From assembly GCA_017444705.1 (NCBI GenBank), contig JAFSWA010000041.1:1-15910 (forward strand): 15,910 nucleotides of DNA, in the 5' to 3' direction. The position numbers and the translations under genes were made by a program. Below the pieces are notes generated by a model, which did no database searches, was not told where the DNA came from, and saw only the letters and a program-made list of their open reading frames with translations. Within the stretch, counting starts at the first letter, position 1; each line of letters opens with the position of its first letter. Positions 1 to 5,981 of this stretch are shown here, in pieces. This DNA is from a bacterium (lineage in GTDB: Bacteria; Cyanobacteriota; Vampirovibrionia; Gastranaerophilales; Gastranaerophilaceae).

Positions 1-84
1 CATCGGAAGAATATCGGGCAAAGTAAATTTATTCAGTCCCATTCCGGGGATTCCGTCTTCTCTTTCTTTAAGACGGTTCATCAT
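1..84 (-). CDS. Hypothetical protein, N-terminal part only, runs off the left edge
   Basis: The minus strand is open from a double ATG at 84-79 to the window edge and would encode a peptide beginning MMNRLKEREDGIPGMG. The same frame stays open upstream to a stop near 228, passing through the residues VKTKNVKQLIS, but that stretch has no ATG, GTG or TTG. The double ATG is therefore only the best available start. No ribosome binding site is visible before it, which weakens the call. The product is not recognised. It could also be the tail of a gene interrupted when the hipBA segment arrived. Confidence 0.35.
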   Translation of the reverse strand, partial: MMNRLKEREDGIPGMGLNKFTLPDILPM

Positions 85-139
85 CGAGATTAGTTGTTTT
101 ACATTCTTTGTTTTTACAAATACTTTTTTTATGTTAAAA

Positions 140-192
140 TTCCTATTTCTGTCTACATTAACATTAATCGCTCTTCTAAACAGAAATAGGAA
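140..192 (-). terminator. Inverted repeat downstream of hipA, possible terminator
   Basis: A perfect 13-bp inverted repeat (TTCCTATTTCTGT at 140-152 and its complement at 180-192) encloses a 27-base loop. It lies 28 bases past the hipA stop. On the minus strand the stem is followed by a weak T-run (ATTTTAAC). The stem is AT-rich and the loop long, so it is a poor intrinsic terminator. It could instead be a transcript-stabilising hairpin or a recombination boundary. Confidence 0.35.
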
Positions 193-219
193 CTGTTTTT
201 GTCTTTTTGTGTCTGAAGA

Positions 220-1449
220 TTATGCCCTAAAAGCTGATTCCATTTTATCAATTTCGGATTTGTTTAAACCCAATTGTTTTGCAGTATTTTGCCAATTTTT
301 TATAACACATTTTATATCATTTATAATCTGTTTTGCACTATTTATATCCAAATCAAAGTATTCACAAACAGATAGTGCGAGCTCTATATCTTGAGCATTA
401 TCTGTTTGCGTAATATATGTTGATAAAACATTTTTGTTATTAGGACTCGGATTAACATCATATAATGGCGATAACTTCCAACCGGTAGCTCCTGTGTATA
501 AAAAACCATGATTTCTTAAATGGTCATCTGTGTTAGAAATTAATATTGAAAATACCATACGTTTCCAAAGCTCAATTAAATCTTCTTTTGTATTAGAACC
601 ATATTGTCTGATAGCATCCGCAATATCCAAATAACTATGTATTTGATTGTCATTATCAACTGCATTTAACATACTCATTGCTGACAAGAAAGGAATTCTA
701 ACTTTACCACATCTATCAAATCTTTTTAGTAAAATAACATTCTTTTTACCGGCTTTTTGAATAGACCATTCTTGGACATTCAATCCACAAAGACTCGCAA
801 GAGTAAGTGCAACACCTTCCCATAAAACATTATTCGTAAAATCATCCTTTTTAGGAAATTTTGCAATACATAAATCTCCATTTTTATCCAGTACACTTGC
901 TTTTGGTCTTGCTCCGCCTAAGGATGAACCCGGTGCTAAAAGGAGTTGCAAATCGCTTTCTTGTTCCCTGCTTTCAATAATTTTTTCAGAAGCAGCCAAC
1001 AATTTCGTTAAATCAATTAACGGAGGAATTGCTTTTATATTGCTCGGATATTGGAATTCTTCACTGTCTTCAATTTTAAATCTTAAAGCCCCCTGTCTTG
1101 CAATATCGTTTACAAAAAGCAAATAATCTATTTCATTTAATGTTTTTGGACTTCTATTTTCTTTTTTTGCAAGTTGATTTTCATATCTTCGCATTAAAAT
1201 TCTGCCCCAAGTATCGGGAGCACTATCTCCAAAAGAGCCAAATAACGGCATTTGCCTTGTATTAACTTGTTTGCCTTTTCCTAAATATAACCCGGGTTCT
1301 AAAGAAAAAGATTTATTGCTATTTATCCATTCATTTGAATATTCAAAGTCAGAAGTTTCTTTCCCTCTTGAAAAATGTGACCAGAGAGTTCCCACAAAAT
1401 AATCAACACAATCTAAATTTATATATACTAATATTTTTTTATCTGCCAT
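220..1449 (-). CDS. hipA: HipA-like serine/threonine kinase toxin
   Basis: The 409-residue protein is the toxin of a HipBA-type II toxin-antitoxin pair. Characterised HipA kinases phosphorylate glutamyl-tRNA synthetase or other translation-linked targets and cause growth arrest. Visible HipA hallmarks are the Gly-rich phosphate-binding segment GSSLGGARPK at about 174-183, LLKRFDR at about 240-246, the catalytic segment NTDDHLRNHG at about 306-315, and the metal-binding SPLYDVNP at about 327-334 with Asp331. An N-terminal HipA subdomain occupies about 1-120. Length is close to E. coli HipA (about 440). The ATG start follows AAAGGG nine bases upstream. The antitoxin stop lies 12 bases before it, so the two form an operon. 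All kinase residues appear intact, suggesting an active toxin. Its target is not shown; gltX lies in this window, but that proximity is not evidence. Confidence 0.95.
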   Translation of the reverse strand: MADKKILVYINLDCVDYFVGTLWSHFSRGKETSDFEYSNEWINSNKSFSLEPGLYLGKGKQVNTRQMPLFGSFGDSAPDTWGRILMRRYENQLAKKENRSPKTLNEIDYLLFVNDIARQGALRFKIEDSEEFQYPSNIKAIPPLIDLTKLLAASEKIIESREQESDLQLLLAPGSSLGGARPKASVLDKNGDLCIAKFPKKDDFTNNVLWEGVALTLASLCGLNVQEWSIQKAGKKNVILLKRFDRCGKVRIPFLSAMSMLNAVDNDNQIHSYLDIADAIRQYGSNTKEDLIELWKRMVFSILISNTDDHLRNHGFLYTGATGWKLSPLYDVNPSPNNKNVLSTYITQTDNAQDIELALSVCEYFDLDINSAKQIINDIKCVIKNWQNTAKQLGLNKSEIDKMESAFRA

Positions 1450-1461
1450 ATTTTAAACCCT

Positions 1462-1785
1462 TTAAATCTTATCATCTTTTTTGTATCGTACCCTTTTGGG
1501 CAAATTTTCTCTGTCAAATCGTCTGCCTAATTCATCTTTATCAGGATTTGCCAAATCATATAAATTATCAATAAGTCCCAATACAAACATAACTTTAGCA
1601 TAAATACCCATAGAAACTGTAGGATCGCCTTTTTCAACTTTTGTTAAAGTAACATGGGTGATTCCGGCACGCTCTTCAATCAGACTCATCGTGAGGGACC
1701 GCTTGATACGAGCATCTTTTAGATCTGCCCCTAATTGTGCCATAGCTTTTTTAACAGGTATTGGTATAATTGATGTTTTTTTCAT
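1462..1785 (-). CDS. hipB: HipB-like XRE-family antitoxin
   Basis: The 107-residue protein has a lambda-repressor-like helix-turn-helix at about 15-70, with residues such as LGADLKDARIKRSLTM, the recognition-helix region GITHVTLTKVEKG and a final hydrophobic helix. A basic tail follows (RRFDRENLPKRVRYKK). As the upstream partner of hipA it is expected to bind both the kinase and the operon operator, giving conditional repression. The ATG is preceded by AGGTG at short spacing. The upstream region holds a 16-bp perfect palindrome that is a natural operator. Family and context are clear; operator binding is inferred. Confidence 0.92.
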   Translation of the reverse strand: MKKTSIIPIPVKKAMAQLGADLKDARIKRSLTMSLIEERAGITHVTLTKVEKGDPTVSMGIYAKVMFVLGLIDNLYDLANPDKDELGRRFDRENLPKRVRYKKDDKI

Positions 1786-1796
1786 TTTGCACCTAA

Positions 1797-1850
1797 AATA
1801 TATTATAGTGTATTTTATATTATTTTACATATATTATAATATATTTTATA
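1797..1850 (-). promoter_or_regulatory. hipBA promoter with AT-rich palindromic operator
   Basis: On the minus strand a perfect -10 (TATAAT, 1807-1802) lies 17 bases from a weak -35 (ATGTAA, 1830-1825). A perfect 16-bp palindrome, ATATATTATAATATAT, at 1829-1844 overlaps the upstream edge. A second TATAATATAT copy overlaps the -10, so two similar half-operators flank the spacer. This suits autoregulation by HipB. In so AT-rich a stretch some symmetry is expected by chance. Confidence 0.5.
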
Positions 1851-1895
1851 TAAAAATTCAACCCCTAATAATTAAATTTTCTGCACGACTTTTAA

Positions 1896-2708
1896 TTATG
1901 AGTATATTTCCTGATATTCGTCAGATTTTATGTAATCCGTAAGCCATTGCCTGTCTTCGGGAGTTACGCAGCCGTTTTGCATGTGCCATTCGTATCTTTC
2001 GTAAGCAGTTTTAAATAAAGGTCTTGCAACTACCGAAGTCTTTACTTTCGGCTCAAACTTTTGTTCCTTTTGGGGTTCGGGTTTTATCGTTATCGTTTTA
2101 ATCGTTTCCGTTTTTGGAACTTTTATATTATTCATTAACTCTTTTTCAAAAAAGTCCATATCCTCTAAATTGAAATGCTCCCGAACTGCCTTAATTGTTT
2201 TCTTTCGTAGTTTTTGCTGCTTTTCAATCTTCTGTTTATAGTCCTCAATATCTTTAATATCGCCCATTTGTAAAGCAAGCGGATGAGTTTCCGTCACTCG
2301 GTTTGCCTTGCATAAAAATTCACCTTTCAGGGTATAAACTTTTATATATGAAAGGTCAAACAGACTGTATTTAATTATGGTTTTCTCTTTTATGCCGTAA
2401 AGTGCCTCGTCAAAATAATCAGCCTTCAAAAACCTGATTCCGTTTCTACCGATTGTTTTAATTTCTTGTGCCATCATCAAATCATCAAGCATACTTTCAT
2501 CAATATTTTGTTTTTCAATCTCGTTTAAAACTTCCTGAATCGTTTTCCCCTCAACATTGGGGCATTCCTTTGAATGATAATAATCAAGCCACTTTTCTAT
2601 TAATTGAATTGCCTGCTCCGCCGCCCCCATGTTTCCAACAGTTTCTTGTATAACTGTCAACCTTTTTCCCGTCGCTTGTTGTATAGCCTGAAACTTCATA
2701 AGAGCCAC
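1896..2708 (-). pseudogene. Mu-type transposase, C-terminal remnant
   Basis: The frame encodes the C-terminal part of a MuA-like DDE transposase. Residues about 35-60 (LIEKWLDYYHSKECP...GKTIQEVLNE) match the segment after the catalytic glutamate. Residues about 80-140 match the Mu-transposase C-terminal beta-barrel (KADYFDEALYG..., then YSLFDLSYIKVYTLKGEFLCKA). The tail has the RPLFKTAYERYEWHMQ segment common in these proteins. The N-terminal DNA-binding domains and the whole catalytic core are missing, and no DDE residues remain anywhere upstream. The first 26 codons do not look like transposase: the same DNA encodes a different small protein in another frame, with its own ribosome binding site. 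The real homology begins near the internal ATG at 2630. This is a dead fragment joined to foreign sequence, although the remaining frame is intact for about 245 codons. Confidence 0.75.
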
Positions 2709-2739
2709 TACATCCCGAATTTTTATTTTTGTTTGTCAT
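2584..2739 (-). CDS. Small 51-residue Gly/Cys-containing protein, 3' end replaced
   Basis: An ATG at 2739 follows AAAGGA with a seven-base gap, the best ribosome binding site in this stretch. The predicted product starts MTNKNKNSGCSGSYEVSGY and continues TTSDGKKVDSYTRNCWKHGGG before ending in a short divergent tail. The central part (GYTTSDGKKVDSYTRNC) looks like a conserved motif of small hypothetical proteins, but I cannot name the family. The last 15 or so codons overlap, in another frame, the start of the Mu-transposase homology, so the natural C-terminus was probably replaced at the junction near 2630. Function unknown. It is supported by start context and composition only. Confidence 0.5.
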   Translation of the reverse strand: MTNKNKNSGCSGSYEVSGYTTSDGKKVDSYTRNCWKHGGGGAGNSINRKVA

Positions 2740-2752
2740 AAATTTTTCCTTT

Positions 2753-2780
2753 CTTGAAATATTTTTCTTACCATTTCAAG
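2753..2780 (-). promoter_or_regulatory. Hairpin next to the ribosome binding site of the small gene
   Basis: CTTGAAAT (2753-2760) and ATTTCAAG (2773-2780) form a perfect 8-bp inverted repeat with a 12-base loop. It abuts the AAAGGA ribosome binding site of the 51-codon gene. It could be an operator or a 5'-leader hairpin that affects translation. Confidence 0.35.
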
Positions 2781-3362
2781 TATTTATGATTTTCTGCAAA
2801 AAAGATAGATTATGTTTAACATTCTTAATGAAATTGTTACATTTTAATATTTAACATTAATTATGTGCTACCAGAACAATAGGGCTAAACTTGCACATCC
2901 TCAAAGGGATAAGCAGAACGTAAACCGTTAGACCGACGCTGTCAGTTATTCATAAATATTTATAAACAAATAATTTACACATAAGTACTAATTCTCATTT
3001 TGTTAAATTTTAGAAGGAAATGTATTGTTTTATGTCGATATTTTTCTGAATGTTAAGCCTTTTAATTACAGCCTTAAACCCACATTATATTTAAAAAATG
3101 GCGAATTGGCGGAATCCAAACCGGACATTTTCAGGACACAAATAGGACAAAACGGACATTCTGAAAAACCGATTCTCAAACTGACGGAAGCCTCTCAATC
3201 CTAAACACAATGGCACATTTCCTCAGAAACAACACCAAACTCAACTCTCAAAATGTCCGATAAAACATATTGTCAGTTAGTTTTGAACAATTTTATGGGA
3301 AGTTTGAGAGTTGTTTTTCGGTGCAAAAAATTGCACTCTACGTTACTGCCAACATATATTTT
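2781..3362. other. About 0.6 kb without a convincing gene
   Basis: No reading frame here has both a start context and protein-like composition. Contents: a GTTACATT half-site at 2836-2843; a GC-richer patch at about 2871-2950 with ATGTGC/GCACAT arms and a tRNA-D-arm-like string on the minus strand; a cluster of GGACA/TGTCC repeats at 3122-3259; an 11-bp inverted repeat at 3242-3252/3303-3313; and a perfect GTGCAA-AAAA-TTGCAC hairpin at 3321-3336. The last follows the end of the minus-strand gene at 3363 but lacks a T-tract. Confidence 0.6.
3122..3313. repeat. Clustered TGTCC/GGACA sites and inverted repeat, possible decayed transposon end
   Basis: CGGACATTTT at 3122-3131 is repeated in inverted orientation as AAAATGTCCG at 3250-3259, and CGGACATT recurs at 3153-3160. 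Two further GGACA copies lie between, spaced about 9-11 bases, so four GGACA words occur within about 35 bases. CAACTCTCAAA at 3242-3252 is perfectly inverted at 3303-3313. Several short, near-helically phased sites are typical of Mu/Tn552/Tn7-class transposon ends, and a Mu-class transposase remnant lies nearby. The link is inference; no target duplication or second end was identified. Confidence 0.3.
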
Positions 3363-3731
3363 TTAGCCTGCGGCTTTGTATTCTTCTTTTTGAGCTTTTT
3401 CAGGCTTTTTCACAACAGGTTTATCCACATTTTTATAAGCATCATAAGCGGCATAACCCCTTAAAACATCTTTTAAAACGGAATCTTTCGGTAATAAAAT
3501 ATTTCCTGCCACAATCCATCCCGCTTTTTTATAATCACCGTTAATAACCTGTCCTGCTCCGGGAATTACGACAGATGCCGCACCAACTCCGATTTTCTTC
3601 ATTGTACTTGGTTCCTTTTTTGCGGTACTATCTTCATTAATAACTACCGGTTCCTCTTTTTCGTTTTTGTTTGGAACCGTTCTGATACTACCCGAAATTG
3701 TTTTACTTCCTGAAACTGAATCTAAACCCAT
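3363..3731 (-). CDS. Hypothetical protein with short hydrophobic Gly-rich segment
   Basis: The product is about 122 residues from the ATG at 3731. I chose this ATG over the GTG at 3737 because GGAAGG lies seven bases before the ATG but almost touches the GTG. Residues about 1-45 are polar and charged (KNEKEEPVVINEDSTAKKEP). A hydrophobic, Gly/Pro-containing part follows, including GVGAASVVIPGAGQVINGDY and KKAGWIVAGNILLP, then DVLRGYAAYDAYKN and a Lys-rich tail. The PGAGQ-x-NGDY-x-KAG pattern resembles small membrane-associated proteins of the TM2/DUF5683 style (PGxGQxYNG), but the hydrophobic stretches are short and only one half-hairpin is present. No signal peptide is visible. Function unknown. 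Stands alone between the accessory region and rplI. Confidence 0.75.
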   Translation of the reverse strand: MGLDSVSGSKTISGSIRTVPNKNEKEEPVVINEDSTAKKEPSTMKKIGVGAASVVIPGAGQVINGDYKKAGWIVAGNILLPKDSVLKDVLRGYAAYDAYKNVDKPVVKKPEKAQKEEYKAAG

Positions 3732-3748
3732 ATTCACACCTTCCTTTT

Positions 3749-3783
3749 TCTGCTACATTTATATAAAAACATTTTTTAGCAGA
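3749..3783 (-). promoter_or_regulatory. Inverted repeat upstream of the hypothetical gene
   Basis: TCTGCTA at 3749-3755 and TAGCAGA at 3777-3783 form a perfect 7-bp inverted repeat separated by an AT-rich 21-base loop. It sits just upstream of the GGAAGG ribosome binding site. It may be a leader hairpin or an operator; no T-tract supports termination. Confidence 0.3.
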
Positions 3784-3828
3784 TTTTTAATAATATTAAA
3801 AAAATTTTTTACAAAAATTAACATTTAA

Positions 3829-3858
3829 AAATCCGTCTTTTATAAAAAAGACGGATTT
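3829..3858 (-). terminator. Intrinsic terminator of rplI
   Basis: The arms AAATCCGTCTTTT and AAAAGACGGATTT pair almost perfectly around a tiny AT loop. The stem stands 22 bases after the rplI stop, and on the minus strand the 3' arm runs into TTTTTAAAT. This is a convincing rho-independent terminator. Confidence 0.75.
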
Positions 3859-3879
3859 GATACTAAAATAGAGGTAACC

Positions 3880-4386
3880 TTATGCTTCGGTTTTTTCTTC
3901 TTTTGTTTCTTCAGTTTCTTCAATATGGTCGGAAACAACTTCGGATGCCGTAACAATAACAGGAAGTTCCCCTTTGACTTTTGAAGTAATTTTCAAAGTC
4001 ATCTTGTATTCGCCGATTTTGTTAATCGGAGCATCAAGAATAATTGATTTTCTGTCAACATTAAATCCTTTTGCAGCCAATTCTTCGGATAATTTTTTCG
4101 TAGTGATTGTTCCGAATAATTTTCCGCTTTCACCTGCACGTGCTGACAATTCCAATTTTTCCAATTTTTCGATTTCTGCAACAAGAGCCAATGCCTCCTG
4201 ATGTAATTTTTCTTGTTTTGCCTTAATTCTTGCAATATTTTTTTCTCTGTTTGCAATTGCACCTTCTGTTGCAATTTCCGCAAAACCCTGAGGAAGCAAA
4301 TAATTTCTTGCATATCCGTCCTTGACATTAACTATATCAGCAGCTTCACCAAGATTTTGAAAATCTTTTTTCAATATAACTTTCAT
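3880..4386 (-). CDS. rplI: 50S ribosomal protein L9
   Basis: The 168-residue protein is bacterial L9, which binds 23S rRNA near the L1 stalk and supports reading-frame maintenance. The start MKVILKKDFQNLGEAADIV and the stretch VKDGYARNYLLPQGFA at about 20-36 are the classic L9 N-terminal domain. A long charged connecting helix follows at about 45-75 (NREKNIARIKAKQEKLHQEA). The C-terminal domain spans about 80-148, including GKLFGTITTKKLSEEL. A Glu/Lys/Thr-rich acidic tail of about 20 residues makes it longer than E. coli L9 (149). The ATG has AAGGAG seven bases upstream. It stands alone, not with rpsF, ssb, rpsR or dnaB as in many bacteria, and has its own promoter and terminator. Confidence 0.98.
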   Translation of the reverse strand: MKVILKKDFQNLGEAADIVNVKDGYARNYLLPQGFAEIATEGAIANREKNIARIKAKQEKLHQEALALVAEIEKLEKLELSARAGESGKLFGTITTKKLSEELAAKGFNVDRKSIILDAPINKIGEYKMTLKITSKVKGELPVIVTASEVVSDHIEETEETKEEKTEA

Positions 4387-4417
4387 TTTTTTCTCCTTAT
4401 CATTGACTTATATAATG

Positions 4418-4446
4418 ATTATAAACAAAACATTTTTTTTTGTCAT
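4418..4446 (-). promoter_or_regulatory. Promoter of rplI
   Basis: Minus-strand -35 ATGACA (4446-4441) and -10 TATAAT (4423-4418) are 17 bases apart. This leaves a leader of about 25 bases that includes the AAGGAG site. The first CATG of the cluster described next overlaps the -35, so a protein bound there could affect rplI. Confidence 0.65.
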
Positions 4447-4635
4447 GTCCAAAATAAAAATTTTTAAAAAAGGCATGGAAAAAATCATGTAAAATATCTT
4501 TAATTTTTAAAAAATCTCAAATCCCCCGAAATTGTTACATTTCTTAACCATTTTAAAAATCATGGAAACATGGACTATGACATGATTTTACCCTCTTTAA
4601 AAGTCCGAAAAACATGTTCAATGCATGTTTTCATG
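4444..4635. repeat. Cluster of nine CATG tetramers between rplI and the WYL operon
   Basis: CATG occurs at 4444, 4474, 4486, 4561, 4569, 4581, 4613, 4624 and 4632. Chance expectation at this base composition is about one or fewer in 192 bases. Spacing falls into short groups (12; 8 and 12; 11 and 8), with AT-rich flanks such as aatCATGgaaa and gaCATGattt. No reading frame explains them. They may be operator sites or a modification target cluster. They lie between the divergent rplI and WYL-operon promoters. Confidence 0.6.
4534..4551 (+). promoter_or_regulatory. Imperfect HLR1-like direct repeat
   Basis: GTTACATT, a two-base gap and TTAACCAT have the 8-2-8 layout of the cyanobacterial RpaB/HLR1 box. 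The first half matches fully; the second has two mismatches. Its distance from both flanking promoters is large, so the call is weak alone. It gains weight from the better copies near 9498 and 15410. Confidence 0.3.
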
Positions 4636-4711
4636 ATTTTTAGTTCCAAAAGCCAAAAATAACAGGGCTTTTAGATTAATTCACATTTTGTAATATTTTG
4701 TTTCAAAAGTA

Positions 4712-4739
4712 TTGATTATATTAAGTTAACAGTTATAAT
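4712..4739 (+). promoter_or_regulatory. Promoter of the Cys-rich/WYL operon
   Basis: TTGATT (4712-4717), a 16-base spacer and a perfect TATAAT (4734-4739) form a good sigma70-type promoter. The leader of about 75 bases contains a TGCTTT/AAAGCA hairpin and two tiny frames. One of them, of six codons from 4800, ends in a TAA that directly abuts the ATG of the first gene. Confidence 0.65.
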
Positions 4740-4820
4740 TAAACTATAAAGTCATATGGGGAGCATATTTTGGGGATTTGCTTTCCTTTAAAGCAGAGAA
4801 TGAATGGATTTGGAGGATAA

Positions 4821-5039
4821 ATGCTCAGAAGCAGAGATATGGGTCGTGCAGTTACCGTAAGAAGATGGAACAATGCGGCTATTGAATGTTATAAACGCGG
4901 TTGTGTGTGTGAAGGTTGTTTTTATTCAGACTTTTTTGAGGGAAGTCCTCAAAGATGCCAGATGAAAGCGTCCGTACTGGAATTAGTCAGAGTATTAGGA
5001 AAACCTGATGTAGAAATACAACAGTTTATTGAAGACTAA
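4821..5039 (+). CDS. Small Cys-rich conserved-looking protein (possible metal binder)
   Basis: The 72-residue soluble protein starts at an ATG preceded by GGAGG four bases upstream. Five cysteines are present: C23, then a tight group C28-x-C30-x2-C33, and C46 in SPQRCQMKAS. The group RGCVCEGCFYSDFF and the following SVLELVRVLGKPDVE look strongly constrained, as in small conserved uncharacterised proteins of anaerobes. The cysteine pattern would suit a zinc or Fe-S site, but I know no named family with exactly this signature. It has no signal peptide or membrane segment. It is the first gene of an operon with two WYL regulators (18-base gap to the next gene), so it may work with them, for instance as a sensor or partner. 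That role is inference. Confidence 0.8.
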   Translation: MLRSRDMGRAVTVRRWNNAAIECYKRGCVCEGCFYSDFFEGSPQRCQMKASVLELVRVLGKPDVEIQQFIED

Positions 5040-5057
5040 TTTTAAATTAAATAAATA

Positions 5058-5981
5058 ATGAACGAATTAAAAAAGACCGATTTTAATTTTAATTATATAT
5101 GTTTGACTGCATATAGAGCGTTGTTATTGCTCAAATTTCTTTCTGTCAGAAATTTGACAAGACAAAATATAATTGATTTATTTAAAAAAGATGAATTTAT
5201 CTATAATGAAATTACGGAAGAAGTCATACGATCAATGATAAATACTCTCAAAAATGTCGGCTGTGAGATTACAAGACCTGCACATGGGAATAATTATGAA
5301 TACAGGCTTATCAAAACCCCTTTTTCGTTATCTTTAAATCCGCAAGAGATTAAACTTATAAATAAATTCAGAAAAAAGACCATTTTGAAAAACGGATGGC
5401 AAAACATTATAAATACAAATTTATTAATTGATAAAATTTGTTTGGCAATTAACGATGAAGAAATAAAAGATAATTTGAAAAGTAATGGACTTTTGACAGG
5501 GGAAAGAATAAATTTAATAAAAAGAATTAATGAGTGTTGCAAAAACAATAGTACGGTAATATTTAAATACGTTTCAAATAAAAAAATTAACGATTTTGAA
5601 ATGATAACTTCTTTTATAAAATATGAAAAAGGCAAGCTTTATGTTTGGGGTTACTCACAAAAATATAAAGATTTTTCTTATTTAAGGATAGATAAAATAA
5701 AGGACTTTGAAATAAAAGAAATATCTTCAACAAAAATATACGGGTGCCAAATTATAAGATTTGAAATGTATGATTCAAGTTATGAGATTAAAGAAAATGA
5801 AGTACTTGTAGAGAATAAAGGCAATGTGAGAATTATTGATTACAGGTCGAAAAGCGATTTTCACTCAATTCAAAAGTTTCTTGAAATGGGCAGTGATTGT
5901 AAAATAATTTCTCCTTTGTCGTTTAAAAATGAGTTTATATCAGTTTTAAAATCAATAAAGGAGGTTTATTCAAATGGATAA
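5058..5981 (+). CDS. WYL-domain transcriptional regulator, first of a tandem pair
   Basis: The 307-residue protein has the layout of WYL regulators. A winged-helix N-terminus lies at about 15-85 (TAYRALLLLKFLSVRNLTRQ and EEVIRSMINTLKNVG). The WYL beta-domain lies at about 155-225, where KLYVWGYSQKYKDFSYLRID followed by KIKDF matches the core strand, with LYV in place of the name-giving Trp-Tyr-Leu. A WCX-like C-terminal part lies at about 235-305 (VRIIDYRSKSDFHSIQKFL then MGSDCKIISPLSF). WYL proteins bind nucleic acid or small ligands and often control DNA-damage or defence genes. No clear ribosome binding site precedes this ATG, so translation may depend on the upstream gene. Its last eight bases overlap the next gene, indicating translational coupling. 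The family is confident, the target unknown. Confidence 0.85.
   Translation: MNELKKTDFNFNYICLTAYRALLLLKFLSVRNLTRQNIIDLFKKDEFIYNEITEEVIRSMINTLKNVGCEITRPAHGNNYEYRLIKTPFSLSLNPQEIKLINKFRKKTILKNGWQNIINTNLLIDKICLAINDEEIKDNLKSNGLLTGERINLIKRINECCKNNSTVIFKYVSNKKINDFEMITSFIKYEKGKLYVWGYSQKYKDFSYLRIDKIKDFEIKEISSTKIYGCQIIRFEMYDSSYEIKENEVLVENKGNVRIIDYRSKSDFHSIQKFLEMGSDCKIISPLSFKNEFISVLKSIKEVYSNG

Noticed and set aside
2871..2955. tRNA gene on the minus strand near the Mu remnant
   Set aside because: GGTCTAACGGTT resembles a D-arm of tRNA-Glu type, but the acceptor strands do not pair and the T-loop lacks TTCGA; at most a decayed remnant.
3321..3336. Terminator for the 3363-3731 gene
   Set aside because: The GTGCAA/TTGCAC hairpin is perfect but is not followed by a T-tract on the minus strand.
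3270..3544. Plus-strand hypothetical proteins over the 3363-3731 gene
   Set aside because: Phe/Leu-rich shadow frames without ribosome binding sites, opposite a minus-strand gene that has GGAAGG before its ATG.
4756..4820. Leader peptides of 11 and 6 codons before the Cys-rich gene
   Set aside because: No ribosome binding site of their own and no regulatory codon run; noted only because the second one's stop abuts the gene's ATG.
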